Assembly: GCF_032463525.1 (NCBI RefSeq) | Contig: NZ_CP135971.1 | Span: 3,906,001-3,970,000, forward strand | DNA from: Pseudomonas sp. DTU_2021_1001937_2_SI_NGA_ILE_001 | GTDB taxonomy: Bacteria; Pseudomonadota; Gammaproteobacteria; Pseudomonadales; Pseudomonadaceae | DNA: 64,000 nucleotides | Direction: 5' to 3' | Part shown: in pieces, positions 44,785-53,560 of the stretch | How the letters are laid out: every line of letters starts with the position of its first letter | Numbering within the stretch: the stretch's first letter is position 1 | Notes under the pieces: model-generated | Told to the model about the DNA's origin: nothing | Database searches by the model: none | Seen by the model: only the letters and a program-made list of their open reading frames with translations | Position numbers and translations under genes: made by a program

Positions 44785-46695
44785 ATGATTCGAATTGAAA
44801 ACCTTACCTTACAGCGTGGTCCGCAGCGTCTGCTAGAAGGCGCTGAACTGACCCTGCACGCCGGCCAGAAAGTCGGTCTCATCGGTGCCAACGGCGCCGG
44901 AAAATCCAGCCTGTTCGCCCTGCTGCGTGGTGAGTTGCATCCGGATTCCGGGGACTGCCGGCTGCCCGCCGACTGGCGTATCGCACACATGCGCCAGGAG
45001 GTCGATACCCTGGAGCGCCTGGGCGTCGACTACGTCCTCGACGGTGACGTGCGCCTGCGTGAGATCCAGCGCCAACTGGCCGAAGCCGAGGCGGCTCAGG
45101 ACGGCACCGCCCTGGCGCGCCTGCACGCCGAGTTCGACAGCGCCGACGGTTATACCGCCGACGCCCGTGCCCGCAAGTTGCTGGCTGGGCTGGGCTTCAG
45201 CAACGAGCAGATGGAGCGCCAGGTCGGCAGCTTCTCCGGTGGCTGGCGGATGCGCCTGAACCTGGCCCAGGCCCTGATGTGCCCCTCTGACCTGCTGCTG
45301 CTCGACGAACCGACCAACCACCTGGACCTCGACGCCATCCTCTGGCTGGAAGACTGGCTCAAAGGCTACCCCGGCACCTTGCTGCTGATCTCCCACGACC
45401 GCGACTTCCTCGATGCGGTGGTCGACCATGTCGCCCACGTCGAGCAGCGCAAGATCATCCTTTACCGTGGTGGCTACAGCGCCTTCGAGCGTGCACGCGC
45501 CGAACGCCTGGCGCAGCAGCAACAGGCTTACGAAAAGCAGCAGGCGCAACGTGCGCACATGGAAAAGTACATTGCGCGCTTCAAGGCTCAGGCCACCAAG
45601 GCGCGCCAGGCCCAGAGCCGCATCAAGGCCCTGGAGCGCATGGAAGAACTCTCCGCCGCTCACGTGGACTCGCCGTTCAATTTCACCTTCCGCGAGTCGG
45701 ACAAACTGTCCCGGCCGCTGCTCGATCTGTCCGAAGGTCGTCTCGGCTATGGCGACAAGGTCATCCTCGAGAAGGTCAAGCTGCAACTGGCACCCGGGGC
45801 GCGCATCGGCCTGCTGGGCCCCAACGGTGCAGGCAAGTCGACACTCATCAAGAACCTCGCCGGTGAGCTGCAGCCGCTCGCTGGCCGCCTGCAGGCCGGG
45901 GAAAACCTGTCCGTGGGTTACTTTGCCCAGCACCAGCTCGACTCGCTGGATGCCAAGGCCAACCCGTTGCTGCACCTGCAGCGTCTGGCGCCGACCGAGC
46001 GCGAGCAGACCCTGCGTGATTTCCTCGGTGGCTTCGACTTCCGCGGCCCGCGCCTGGAAGAGCCGGTGGTGAACTTCTCCGGTGGCGAGAAGGCGCGCCT
46101 GGCTCTGGCGCTGATTGCCTGGGAAAAGCCCAACCTGCTGTTGCTCGACGAACCGACCAACCACCTCGACCTGGAAATGCGTCTGGCGCTGACTATGGCC
46201 TTGCAGGAATTCAGTGGCGCGGTACTGGTGGTGTCCCACGACCGGCACCTGCTCAAGAGCACCACCGACAACTTCCTGCTGGTCGCCGACGGCCGGGTCG
46301 AAGAGTTCGACGGTGACCTGGACGACTACACCCGCTGGCTGGCCGATTACCGTCAGCGCAATGCGCCGGTCAGCAATGCGCCGGCCAACGCCGACAAGAC
46401 TGACAAGAAAGCCCAGCGTCAGCAGGCCGCTGCGCTGCGCCAGCAACTGGCGCCGCACAAGCGCAAGGCCGAAAAACTGGAGCAGGAGCTGGGCCAGGTG
46501 CAGGAAAAGCTCGCGGTCATCGAGCAGGGCCTGGCCGACAGCGCCATCTACGAGGCGGCCAGCAAGGACAAACTGCGCGAGCTGTTGTCAGAACAGGCCA
46601 GGCTCAAAGGCCGCGAGGCCGAGCTGGAAGAGGGCTGGATGGAAGCACTGGAGGTGCTGGAAACCATGCAGGCCGAGCTGGAAGCATTGTCGTAA
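44785..46695 (+). CDS. ABC-F family ATPase (YheS/Uup-type)
   Basis: A 636-residue protein with two ABC ATPase domains and no membrane part. Walker A motifs are GANGAGKSS (about 36-44) and GPNGAGKST (about 350-358). Each domain has LLLLDEPTNHLDL as Walker B and a signature (SGGWRMR, SGGEKAR). The linker between the domains carries basic residues for ribosome contact, and the C-terminal coiled coil spans about 560-636. ABC-F proteins act on the ribosome to relieve stalls or mediate antibiotic resistance; this one is probably YheS-like. The ATG at 44785 was chosen for the canonical MIRIENLTL start. Confidence 0.94.
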   Translation: MIRIENLTLQRGPQRLLEGAELTLHAGQKVGLIGANGAGKSSLFALLRGELHPDSGDCRLPADWRIAHMRQEVDTLERLGVDYVLDGDVRLREIQRQLAEAEAAQDGTALARLHAEFDSADGYTADARARKLLAGLGFSNEQMERQVGSFSGGWRMRLNLAQALMCPSDLLLLDEPTNHLDLDAILWLEDWLKGYPGTLLLISHDRDFLDAVVDHVAHVEQRKIILYRGGYSAFERARAERLAQQQQAYEKQQAQRAHMEKYIARFKAQATKARQAQSRIKALERMEELSAAHVDSPFNFTFRESDKLSRPLLDLSEGRLGYGDKVILEKVKLQLAPGARIGLLGPNGAGKSTLIKNLAGELQPLAGRLQAGENLSVGYFAQHQLDSLDAKANPLLHLQRLAPTEREQTLRDFLGGFDFRGPRLEEPVVNFSGGEKARLALALIAWEKPNLLLLDEPTNHLDLEMRLALTMALQEFSGAVLVVSHDRHLLKSTTDNFLLVADGRVEEFDGDLDDYTRWLADYRQRNAPVSNAPANADKTDKKAQRQQAAALRQQLAPHKRKAEKLEQELGQVQEKLAVIEQGLADSAIYEAASKDKLRELLSEQARLKGREAELEEGWMEALEVLETMQAELEALS

Positions 46696-46710
46696 GCGAG
46701 GCGTGAGGTG

Positions 46711-47304
46711 ATGGAAGTATTCGGATGGACCGTGGACGCACACTGGATCGAGCCGATCTGGCTGGGCGTACAGACCCTTCTGATCCTGCTGGCGGGTTAC
46801 CTGATCCAGCGCGTGGTAGGACGGTTTCTGACCCGCCTGGGCGAGCGTTATCCGTTGCCGCCGGAGCTGCTGATGCCGGTTCGAGGCGGTTTGCGCTGGT
46901 TCATCATGGGCAGCGCCTTCGTCATCGTGCTGGGTCGCCTCGGTGTTTCGGCCACGGTGCTGTGGACCGCACTGTCCGGCTTCGTGGCCGTGGCGGCCGT
47001 GGCGTTCTTCGCCATGTGGAGCGTGCTGTCCAACCTGCTTTGCGCGGTGATGATCTTCACCATCGGGCCGTTCCGTATCGGTGACGTGGTGGAACTGGTC
47101 GATACCCTGGACAAGCCGGGGGTGAAGGGCCGGGTCACCGCGATCAACCTGATGTTCACCACCCTCATCGAGCTGCCCGAGCAGGGCGGTGCGCTGGTGC
47201 AGGTGCCCAACAGCCAGTTCTTCCAGAAGGCCGTGCGGCGCTGGCGGGGTACTGACGTGATTCCCCAGGTCATTGCCGACCGGCCCTCTGCCGAAGCGAA
47301 ATGA
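46711..47304 (+). CDS. MscS-family mechanosensitive channel (small)
   Basis: A 197-residue membrane protein with three spans (about 10-30, 55-78, 85-110). The third carries the glycine/alanine pattern of the MscS pore helix (SGFVAVAAVAFFAMWSVLSN), followed by a short cytoplasmic beta domain (FRIGDVVELVDTL, GRVTAINLMFTTLIELPEQG, VQVPNSQFFQKAVRRW). It is at the short end of the family, lacking the C-terminal alpha-beta domain. An ATG at 46711 is used with AGCGAGG upstream. It follows the ABC-F gene closely and is probably in its operon. Confidence 0.88.
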   Translation: MEVFGWTVDAHWIEPIWLGVQTLLILLAGYLIQRVVGRFLTRLGERYPLPPELLMPVRGGLRWFIMGSAFVIVLGRLGVSATVLWTALSGFVAVAAVAFFAMWSVLSNLLCAVMIFTIGPFRIGDVVELVDTLDKPGVKGRVTAINLMFTTLIELPEQGGALVQVPNSQFFQKAVRRWRGTDVIPQVIADRPSAEAK

Positions 47305-47415
47305 TCCTCCGCCGACCTGCCTTGTGCGGCGGTCGGCAGCGCCCTGATAAACATCTGGTCACCTTTGCCGATTGGGCATAACGTTACGGGCATCCGAATC
47401 GAATCGAGGTGTGCG

Positions 47416-48048
47416 ATGACGCTTGAAACATGGCTGGCCTTCTTTGCCGCCTGCTGGGTAATCAGTCTTTCGCCGGGGGCCGGGGCGATTGCCTCGATGT
47501 CCTGCGGCCTGCAGTACGGCTTCTGGCGTGGCTACTGGAATGCCTTGGGCCTGCAGGTGGCGCTGGTGGTGCAGATCGGCATCGTGGCGGCGGGTCTGGG
47601 AGCGGTGCTGGCTGCCTCGGAACTGGCCTTCAACCTGATCAAGTGGTTCGGTGTGCTGTACCTGATCTACCTCGGCGTGCGGCAGTGGCGCGCGCAGCCT
47701 GCCGAACTCAGCCAGGACTCAGCCGAGCGCCCCATTGGCCGTCCTCTCACGCTGGTGCTGCGCGGCTTTCTGGTCAACATCAGCAACCCCAAGGCGCTGG
47801 TGTTCATGCTGGCCATCCTGCCGCAGTTCATCGACCCGAGCGCGCCGCTGCTGGCCCAATACCTGATCATCACCCTGACCATGGTCGCCGTGGATTCGCT
47901 GGTCATGGCCGGCTACACCGGCCTGGCGTCGAGGGTCCTGCGCCTGCTCAGGACCCCACGCCAGCAGAAGCGCCTGAACCGCACTTTCGCCAGCCTGTTC
48001 GTCGGCGCAGCCGGGTTCCTGGCGACCTTGCATCGCGGAACGGCCTGA
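47416..48048 (+). CDS. LysE/RhtB-family amino acid exporter
   Basis: A 210-residue membrane protein with about six spans. The family signature WVISLSPGAGAIASMSCGLQ is at residues 14-33, then GFLVNISNPKALVFMLAILP matches the conserved NPK motif. It probably exports a small amino acid or homoserine lactone-like compound; the substrate is not told by sequence. The ATG at 47416 follows GAGGTGTG. It converges with the lipoprotein operon. Confidence 0.9.
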   Translation: MTLETWLAFFAACWVISLSPGAGAIASMSCGLQYGFWRGYWNALGLQVALVVQIGIVAAGLGAVLAASELAFNLIKWFGVLYLIYLGVRQWRAQPAELSQDSAERPIGRPLTLVLRGFLVNISNPKALVFMLAILPQFIDPSAPLLAQYLIITLTMVAVDSLVMAGYTGLASRVLRLLRTPRQQKRLNRTFASLFVGAAGFLATLHRGTA

Positions 48049-48071
48049 GATCAGCCGGGATGCTTTTCGTG

Positions 48072-48102
48072 ACTGAAGCCGCTCCTGTTGAGCGGCTTCA
48101 GT
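48072..48102. terminator. REP-like hairpin between convergent genes
   Basis: ACTGAAGCCGCTC, loop CTGTT, GAGCGGCTTCAGT. A perfect 13-bp stem using the REP core GCCGCT/AGCGGC. No T-tract. It lies between the LysE gene and the lipoprotein operon. Confidence 0.6.
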
Positions 48103-48117
48103 CGGGGAGGGCGGGGC

Positions 48118-48870
48118 TCAACGCAGGATGCGCGGCGCCTCGTCACGGGGCAGGGTGTTCTGTGGCATGGGTTGCTCGACCCATTCCACTTCGCCGCGCA
48201 GTTGCTCGCGCAGCTGGCGGGTAACGTCCACGCCGATCGACTTGGACACATCGCGCACCACGCGGCCACGGTTGAGCGAGACCTTGATGTCGCGGCTGTT
48301 GACCAGCTTGGTGTCCTGGCCTTCGCCCATCGCCGTGAAGGCCGAGGTGATCTCGAAGGTGCGGGTGTTGATCAGGCTGAAGTCGGCGACCAGGGTGATG
48401 CCCAGCACCGCCGAGTAGCTGTCGGTGTTGGCCAGCTCGTTGATGTCCTGGCGGAAGTCGATATCCGACACGGTGCCGAACAGCACGTAGTCGGCGCCCT
48501 TGAAGTTGCCGTTCTTGATCCGCCGGATCACGTCGTAGACGTCTTCCTTGGAGCTGGCGGTGTAGGGCGTGCCCTGCACCAGCTGGAACATCCCGGACTT
48601 GAGAATCTCGCCCTTGATGTCGCCGCTGAATTTGCGCAGCTCACCCTGCTCGATGTAGCTGTAGCGGGCCTCGTACGAGTCGTAGCTGGCCGAACCGTGG
48701 TAGCCGGCGCTGTAGGCGTTGGCATGCGCACTTTCGTTGACCCGCGCAGAGACGGTACGAATGTACTGCTCCACACGTTCCTGGAAGGCCATGTCCGCTA
48801 CCGCGACCTTGGGCGCGGCCTGCACGCCGAAGGCACACAGCAGGCCGATGATGCCGATCCATGCACGCAT
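48118..48870 (-). CDS. CsgG/LpoB-like exported protein
   Basis: A 250-residue exported protein with signal peptide MRAWIGIIGLLCAFGVQA and cleavage after AQA-type VQA; there is no lipobox. The mature part has a CsgG/LpoB-like core: VAVADMAFQERVEQYIRTVS, GDIKGEILKSGMFQLVQGTP and ADYVLFGTVSDIDFRQDINE, then FSLINTRTFEITSAFTAMGE. It begins 3 bp after the LpoB-like gene stop, so they are an operon and probably act together. Function inferred from LpoB: stimulating peptidoglycan synthases or forming a scaffold. Confidence 0.82.
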   Translation of the reverse strand: MRAWIGIIGLLCAFGVQAAPKVAVADMAFQERVEQYIRTVSARVNESAHANAYSAGYHGSASYDSYEARYSYIEQGELRKFSGDIKGEILKSGMFQLVQGTPYTASSKEDVYDVIRRIKNGNFKGADYVLFGTVSDIDFRQDINELANTDSYSAVLGITLVADFSLINTRTFEITSAFTAMGEGQDTKLVNSRDIKVSLNRGRVVRDVSKSIGVDVTRQLREQLRGEVEWVEQPMPQNTLPRDEAPRILR

Positions 48871-48873
48871 CGC

Positions 48874-49464
48874 TTAGCGCTCCGTGGTCTTGCGGATTTC
48901 TTTCTCGTCCATCCACTCGGCCAGACCGCTCTCGACGTCGATCAGTTGCAGGCTGAATTTGTAGTAGACGTCCTTGTAGTCGCTGCTGCGCTTGACGATC
49001 GAGCTGATCGCGCCTTCCAGGCGGTACTTGGCGGCGATCATGTTGCCGGTCTTGGCTACGGTGGAGTTCTTGTACAGGCCGCTCTGGTTCTGCAGCTTGA
49101 GCTGGTCGACCTGGTTCTGCATCTGGTTGTTGTCGCTGGCGAAGCGTGCGGTGCCGCTCTTCATCAGCTGGGTCTTGATGGTAGTGGTGATCTCGCGGGT
49201 ATCGATGTACTCGCTGGTCTTGTTCTTCACGTCATAGACCTGCACCACCGGGCGGCCTTGCAGCACGCCGGACTGGGCCAGCGAGCGGGTCATGCTTTCA
49301 GCGATCATCTGCAGGTCGGTGGAGCCGAACTCGTTGGTCACGGTCTCGACGGCCTTGGTGTCGCCGTAGCTGATGTTCTTGCTGCCCAGGGTCGGGGAGT
49401 TGTTGGCGCAGCCGGTGGCCAGCAGGGCGATGGCGGCGATGGAGCAAAGGCGGATAAAGGACAT
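48874..49464 (-). CDS. LpoB-like penicillin-binding protein activator lipoprotein
   Basis: A 196-residue outer-membrane lipoprotein: MSFIRLCSIAAIALLATGC, with acylated Cys19 and ANNSPTLG next. The core resembles E. coli LpoB (TNEFGSTDLQMIAESMTRSL, VYDVKNKTSEYIDTREITTT, SGTARFASDN, YRLEGAISSIVKR, FSLQLIDVESGLAEWMDEKE). LpoB activates PBP1b in enterobacteria. In P. aeruginosa that role is attributed to LpoP, so the true partner here is uncertain. It lies between ycfL-like and the CsgG/LpoB-like gene, the same neighbours as E. coli ycfL-lpoB. Confidence 0.86.
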   Translation of the reverse strand: MSFIRLCSIAAIALLATGCANNSPTLGSKNISYGDTKAVETVTNEFGSTDLQMIAESMTRSLAQSGVLQGRPVVQVYDVKNKTSEYIDTREITTTIKTQLMKSGTARFASDNNQMQNQVDQLKLQNQSGLYKNSTVAKTGNMIAAKYRLEGAISSIVKRSSDYKDVYYKFSLQLIDVESGLAEWMDEKEIRKTTER

Positions 49465-49502
49465 GCGGGTGTTCTCTTCAACTTGGCAAAAGGGAAAACG
49501 GA

Positions 49503-49874
49503 TCAAGGCGTGTTGACTTCGATGCGGAAGTCAGTGGCCCGTGGCACGGGTGCGATACCGGGCAGCACGACGCTCTGCGAGCCGTACAGGGGCAGGGTTT
49601 TCCAGGTTTCTTCATCGGCCACCGGGAAGCCATCGTTGCCCAGCCAGGCAAAGCGGTAGTACAGGGTCCTGTTGCGGCTGCTGGTGTTGCTCAGCTGCGC
49701 CTTGACGGTCAGGAAGCCGTTTTCGCGGGCGACGCGAATGGCGCCGACTTCGATGTTCTTGAAGTCGCCCATGGGCACGATCTTGCTGGCCGCGCTGCCA
49801 GGCGCCGGTGGCGGCGGGGTGGCGCAACCGGCGAGCAGCGCCAGGGCCAGGGCGGCGAGGATCTTGGTACGCAT
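49503..49874 (-). CDS. YcfL-family lipoprotein
   Basis: A 123-residue lipoprotein: MRTKILAALALALLAGC, with lipobox LAGC and Pro-rich ATPPPPAPGS next. The mature part reads IVPMGDFKNIEVGAIRVARE, then SNTSSRNRTLYYRFAWLGND and WKTLPLYGSQSVVLPGIAPV, the DUF1425/YcfL pattern. In E. coli, ycfL is beside lpoB, as here. Function unknown; an Ig-like fold is expected. Confidence 0.88.
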   Translation of the reverse strand: MRTKILAALALALLAGCATPPPPAPGSAASKIVPMGDFKNIEVGAIRVARENGFLTVKAQLSNTSSRNRTLYYRFAWLGNDGFPVADEETWKTLPLYGSQSVVLPGIAPVPRATDFRIEVNTP

Positions 49875-49895
49875 TGCGGAGTCTCCGTCGAAGGT

Positions 49896-51287
49896 TTACT
49901 TGGCTACAGCGATGGCTTGCGGCGCGTTGGTCGGGATGACCTGGGCGATCTGGCCGTCGGCGTACACCTGGTTGCCCAGGGCGCGCACGGCGACGACTTG
50001 GTAAGGCTTGTCGATCTTGAACTGCACCTGCGAGCCGCCCAGGGCATTGGGCAATACCACCTGGTGCTGGCCTTGCGGCAGGCGAATGCGCGCTACCAGG
50101 GTGCGGTCCGGCAGGGTGCGCCAGGTGCGGGTGTCGGCGCCTTCGGTGATCGCCGAAGCGATGCCCACCGCCAGGCCGGCCAGCGGGTTCACTTCGTTGA
50201 GCTTCTTCTGCGCCACGCCACGGCTGATGGCGCGTACCGTGGTGCGTACGATGATGCCCGGCATGTCGTCACGCAGGGCGCGGCGCGACATGTCGGTGGT
50301 GCTGTTGAGCAGGGTCAGGTTCAGCGGCTTGCCGTTCAGCGATACCTGATCGAAGCTCGGCGTGCTGCTGTCGGCACGGATCACCGGGAACGACAGCGGG
50401 GTGATGACCAGGTTGCCGCTGATCGGCAGTGGCAGCGGGACGCGTACCGAGTCGCGGGCCGGCGCGAAGCCGCTCTGTACCACCAGCAGGACTTCGCTGT
50501 CGCCGTTCTTGCCGGCGTCGGCGTCGAGCTTCTTCAGTGCGTCCTCGAGCAGCGGGGTGTTGGGGCGCAGTTCAACGGCCTTGCGGTAACCCGGTGCGGC
50601 CAGGCCTTTCTCGCCCAGGGCCTCGTAGACGAAGCCGGACAGGTAATGGCTGAACGCGCTCTGGTAGCTGTTCTTCAGGTTGACCACTTCCGGAGCGTCC
50701 AGCGACGCCACAGGGTAGCCCTGCAGGTCCTTGAACTGAGTGGTGACGCCCTGGCGCTGGGCCTCCTGCTCGCTCTTGAGGTATTCCTTGTCACGCAGCT
50801 CGGCGATCACCGCTTCGCGTTCGTGGGTCTTCTTGATTTCGGTGCGGGCACCGTCGAAGTCGTTGCGTGCCAGCAGGTTGAGGGCCATCTGCGTGGTCAG
50901 CATGACCTTTTCGTAGTCGTAGCCTTCGTAGCGACGCACCTTGTCGTTGACCAGGAAGCTGCCGAACTGCGCCAGGTACTTGTCGGCGTCGAGCTTGACC
51001 GATTCCTCCCAGGTGTAGATCACCCGGTCGGCGGAGTGCCAGGCCGCCTGGCTACCGTCCAGGTCGCCCTTGGCGCGCAGCAGTTCGCCCTTCTCGAAGT
51101 AGTAGAGCAGGTCCTTGTCGGCACTGGTGTTGTTCTTTTCCAGCGTGGCCAGGGCGCCGACGATGTTGCCGGCGGTGAGCTGCTGGTTGGTTTCCTTCAG
51201 TTCGGTGTCGTAGCTGCGGAAGGCGGAGCAGCCTGCCAGCTGGACAGCGGCGAGCAGTGCGAGGGCGGTAAGGGCGCGAGAAGACAT
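49896..51287 (-). CDS. COG3014-type lipoprotein
   Basis: A 463-residue lipoprotein: signal MSSRALTALALLAAVQ, lipobox LAGC, then SAFRSYDTELKETNQQLTAG. The N-terminal half is TPR-like (LLYYFEKGELLRAKGDLDGS, MALNLLARNDFDGARTEIKK); the C-terminal half is beta-rich (SEVLLVVQSGFAPARDSVRV, RTWRTLPDRTLVARIRLPQG). It is the first gene of the four-gene envelope operon. The ATG at 51287 is chosen over an in-frame TTG at 51299. Role unknown; the operon suggests a cell-wall or secretion scaffold. Confidence 0.85.
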   Translation of the reverse strand: MSSRALTALALLAAVQLAGCSAFRSYDTELKETNQQLTAGNIVGALATLEKNNTSADKDLLYYFEKGELLRAKGDLDGSQAAWHSADRVIYTWEESVKLDADKYLAQFGSFLVNDKVRRYEGYDYEKVMLTTQMALNLLARNDFDGARTEIKKTHEREAVIAELRDKEYLKSEQEAQRQGVTTQFKDLQGYPVASLDAPEVVNLKNSYQSAFSHYLSGFVYEALGEKGLAAPGYRKAVELRPNTPLLEDALKKLDADAGKNGDSEVLLVVQSGFAPARDSVRVPLPLPISGNLVITPLSFPVIRADSSTPSFDQVSLNGKPLNLTLLNSTTDMSRRALRDDMPGIIVRTTVRAISRGVAQKKLNEVNPLAGLAVGIASAITEGADTRTWRTLPDRTLVARIRLPQGQHQVVLPNALGGSQVQFKIDKPYQVVAVRALGNQVYADGQIAQVIPTNAPQAIAVAK

Positions 51288-51660
51288 GGAGCGTTCCAAT
51301 CCCTGAAAATCGATGGCGAGAATCAGGGTGACCCGCTATGCCAGTCCCATGGCCAGGCGCGTGCGGGCTGCCTGAATGATGTCCGTATGCCGGAGCCGAG
51401 CGGCCCTGGAAGGTGCGGAAGCGCGGGATTATAAGCGGCGGGCTGGCGATGACAACGGATATTTGTCCTTGTTCCGGAGGTGCTGGGCTTTCAGATGAGC
51501 GGAATGTGAGCTAGCTCACCTGTGCTAGTGCCTTTGGACTAGTCGCGAGCGGCGGACGGCGCAGATGTAATTTTTTGTCACAAATATTCACTCAGAGTCT
51601 TGAGCAGCGTCGGATGTAAGGGAACAATGCTCGGCTTTGCCATCCATTGAGAATCATTTC
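51288..51660. other. 373-bp divergent regulatory region
   Basis: The region separates the lipoprotein operon (leftward) and the FTR1 gene (rightward). It contains a CRP/Vfr-type palindrome (51502-51523), a dyad CTAGT...ACTAG (51525-51542), a T-rich patch near 51568 and a Fur-like box next to the FTR1 start. No gene is seen. Confidence 0.6.
51502..51523. promoter_or_regulatory. CRP/Vfr-type binding site
   Basis: Bases GAATGTGAGCTAGCTCACCT with flank match the 22-bp E. coli CRP consensus at 17 positions, with intact TGTGA and TCAC half sites separated by six. The inner 14 bases (GTGAGCTAGCTCAC) are a perfect palindrome. It lies 138 bp before the FTR1 ATG and 215 bp before the lipoprotein ATG, so either promoter could be cAMP-controlled. 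Confidence 0.65.
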
Positions 51661-51661
51661 A
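51643..51661 (+). promoter_or_regulatory. Fur-like box overlapping the FTR1 start
   Basis: The core TTGAGAATCATT is close to Fur half-sites (GATAATCATT). Over the full 19 bases, about 11 match the Fur consensus. It touches the ATG at 51661 rather than a promoter, so control could be by blocking elongation or initiation just upstream. The iron permease downstream supports it, but the match is partial. Confidence 0.4.
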
Positions 51662-53550
51662 TGTCGTTCCCTGCCCGTTTCCTGGGCTGGCTGCTGCTGC
51701 CGGTATTGGCGCTGTTCAGTTCCAGCCTGCTGGCCGAGCCTGTCGAGGGCGCCGCTCAGGCACTGCACCTGCTCGACTACATCGCCGCCGATTACCCGGC
51801 CACCGTGGCCGACGGCAAGGTGGTCGAAGATAGCGAGTATCGCGAGCAGGTCGAGTTTCTGGGCGCACTGCACGGACTGGTGAACGGGCTGCCGGCGCGT
51901 GCCGGGCGTGATGCGCTGGAGCGCGGGGTCGCTGACCTGCAGCAGGCCGTGGCCAGTCATGAGGACGGTGCTCTGGTGGCCCGCCAGGCGCGTCAGTTGG
52001 GTGCCAGCCTGGCGGCCCTGTATGAGGTCAGCCAGGCGCCGCTGATCACGCCGGACCCGGCCCGGGGCGCACCGCTCTACGCTCAGACCTGCTCGGTCTG
52101 CCATGGTGACAGCGGTGCGGGCGACGGGCCGGCGGGAATCGGCCTGGACCCGGCGCCGTCGAACCTGCGCGATGCCGTGCGCATGGGCCGTCTGAGCCTC
52201 TATGACCTCTACAACACAGTGGGGTTGGGAGTGAGCGGTACCGACATGCCGGCCTTCGCCGAGCTGCTGGACGAGCGCCAGCGCTGGGACCTTGCCGTGT
52301 ACATCGCCAGCTTCAGTGCGCCGGCCACGGCGGCAGCCGACAAGACCTGGAACATTGCCGAGCTGGCTCGCCAGACCCCGGCCGAGGTGGAAGCCAGCGA
52401 CGGCCCGCAGGCTGCTGCGGCATTCCGCGTTCAGCGCGCCAAGCCACCCCAGGCCCAGCGCGGCCCAGCGCAATTGCTGGACTACACGCGTAGCACTCTG
52501 GACAAGAGCCTGGCGGCTTATGCCAGCGGTGACCGTGACCAGGCCTACGACCTGTCGGTGGCCGCTTATCTGGAAGGCTTCGAGCTGGTGGAAAGCTCGC
52601 TGGACAACGTCGATGCCGCGCTGCGCAAGGATACCGAGAAGTCGCTGATGGCCTACCGTCAGGCGGTGCAGGACAGCCTGCCGCAAGAGCAGGTGAAGCA
52701 GCGCCTCGACCTGGCCAAGGTCAAGCTGCAGGCCAGTGCCGAGGCGCTGGGCGGCGATGGCCTGAGCGTATCGCTGAGCTACATTTCCGGTCTGCTGATC
52801 CTGCTGCGCGAAGGCCTGGAGGCGATTCTGGTGCTCGCCGCGATTCTTGCCTTCCTGCGCAACACCGGCCAGGAGTCGGCGGTACGCAGCGTCAACGTTG
52901 GCTGGGGGCTGGCCTTGCTGGCCGGCCTGGGCACCTGGGCGCTGGCTGCTTATGTGATCGATGTCAGCGGTGCGCAGCGCGAGTTGCTGGAAGGTGCTAC
53001 TGCGCTGTTCGCCAGCGTGATGGTGCTGTGGCTGGGTGTGTGGATGCACGACCGGCGGCATGCGGCAGCCTGGCAGGACTACGTCAAGAGCAGCCTGGTC
53101 AGTGGCGGCGGGCGCTTCGGCTTCGCGGTGCTGGCGTTCTTCTCGGTGTATCGCGAGCTGTTCGAGGTGATCCTGTTCTACGAGACCCTCTGGCTGCAGG
53201 CCGGCCCGGCTGGCCACAATGCCGTACTGGCGGGCGGCGCCACGGCGCTGGTGCTGTTGCTGGGGCTGGCCTGGGTGATCCTGCGTGGCTCGGCGAAGCT
53301 GCCGCTGGCGCTGTTCTTCTCGATCAACGCCGCGCTGTTGTGCGCGCTTTCGGTGGTGTTCGCCGGGCATGGCGTCAAGGCATTGCAGGAAGCCGGCATC
53401 TTCGGCACACATCCGGTGAATTTCTTCGAATTCGACTGGCTGGGCATCCATGCCGATGCCTGGTCGCTGAGCGCCCAGGCGCTGGCCTTGCTGGCCGTCG
53501 TAGTGCTCTATGGACGCAGCCGCCTGCAGGAGCGCCGCGCCCAGGTCTGA
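51661..53550 (+). CDS. Cytochrome c-FTR1 family iron permease fusion
   Basis: A 629-residue protein. After a signal peptide (about 1-25) a periplasmic cytochrome c domain has CSVCH at 144-148 with a likely Met ligand in TDMPAF (M196). A helical linker (about 265-365) leads to a membrane domain of about seven spans with the two FTR1 motifs REGLE (383-387) and, later, RELFE in SVYRELFEVILF. The permease takes up ferric iron produced by oxidation of Fe2+; the fused heme could receive the electron. Start ATG at 51661. Fur and CRP-like sites lie upstream. Confidence 0.9.
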   Translation: MSFPARFLGWLLLPVLALFSSSLLAEPVEGAAQALHLLDYIAADYPATVADGKVVEDSEYREQVEFLGALHGLVNGLPARAGRDALERGVADLQQAVASHEDGALVARQARQLGASLAALYEVSQAPLITPDPARGAPLYAQTCSVCHGDSGAGDGPAGIGLDPAPSNLRDAVRMGRLSLYDLYNTVGLGVSGTDMPAFAELLDERQRWDLAVYIASFSAPATAAADKTWNIAELARQTPAEVEASDGPQAAAAFRVQRAKPPQAQRGPAQLLDYTRSTLDKSLAAYASGDRDQAYDLSVAAYLEGFELVESSLDNVDAALRKDTEKSLMAYRQAVQDSLPQEQVKQRLDLAKVKLQASAEALGGDGLSVSLSYISGLLILLREGLEAILVLAAILAFLRNTGQESAVRSVNVGWGLALLAGLGTWALAAYVIDVSGAQRELLEGATALFASVMVLWLGVWMHDRRHAAAWQDYVKSSLVSGGGRFGFAVLAFFSVYRELFEVILFYETLWLQAGPAGHNAVLAGGATALVLLLGLAWVILRGSAKLPLALFFSINAALLCALSVVFAGHGVKALQEAGIFGTHPVNFFEFDWLGIHADAWSLSAQALALLAVVVLYGRSRLQERRAQV

Positions 53551-53560
53551 GGCGTGGTGC

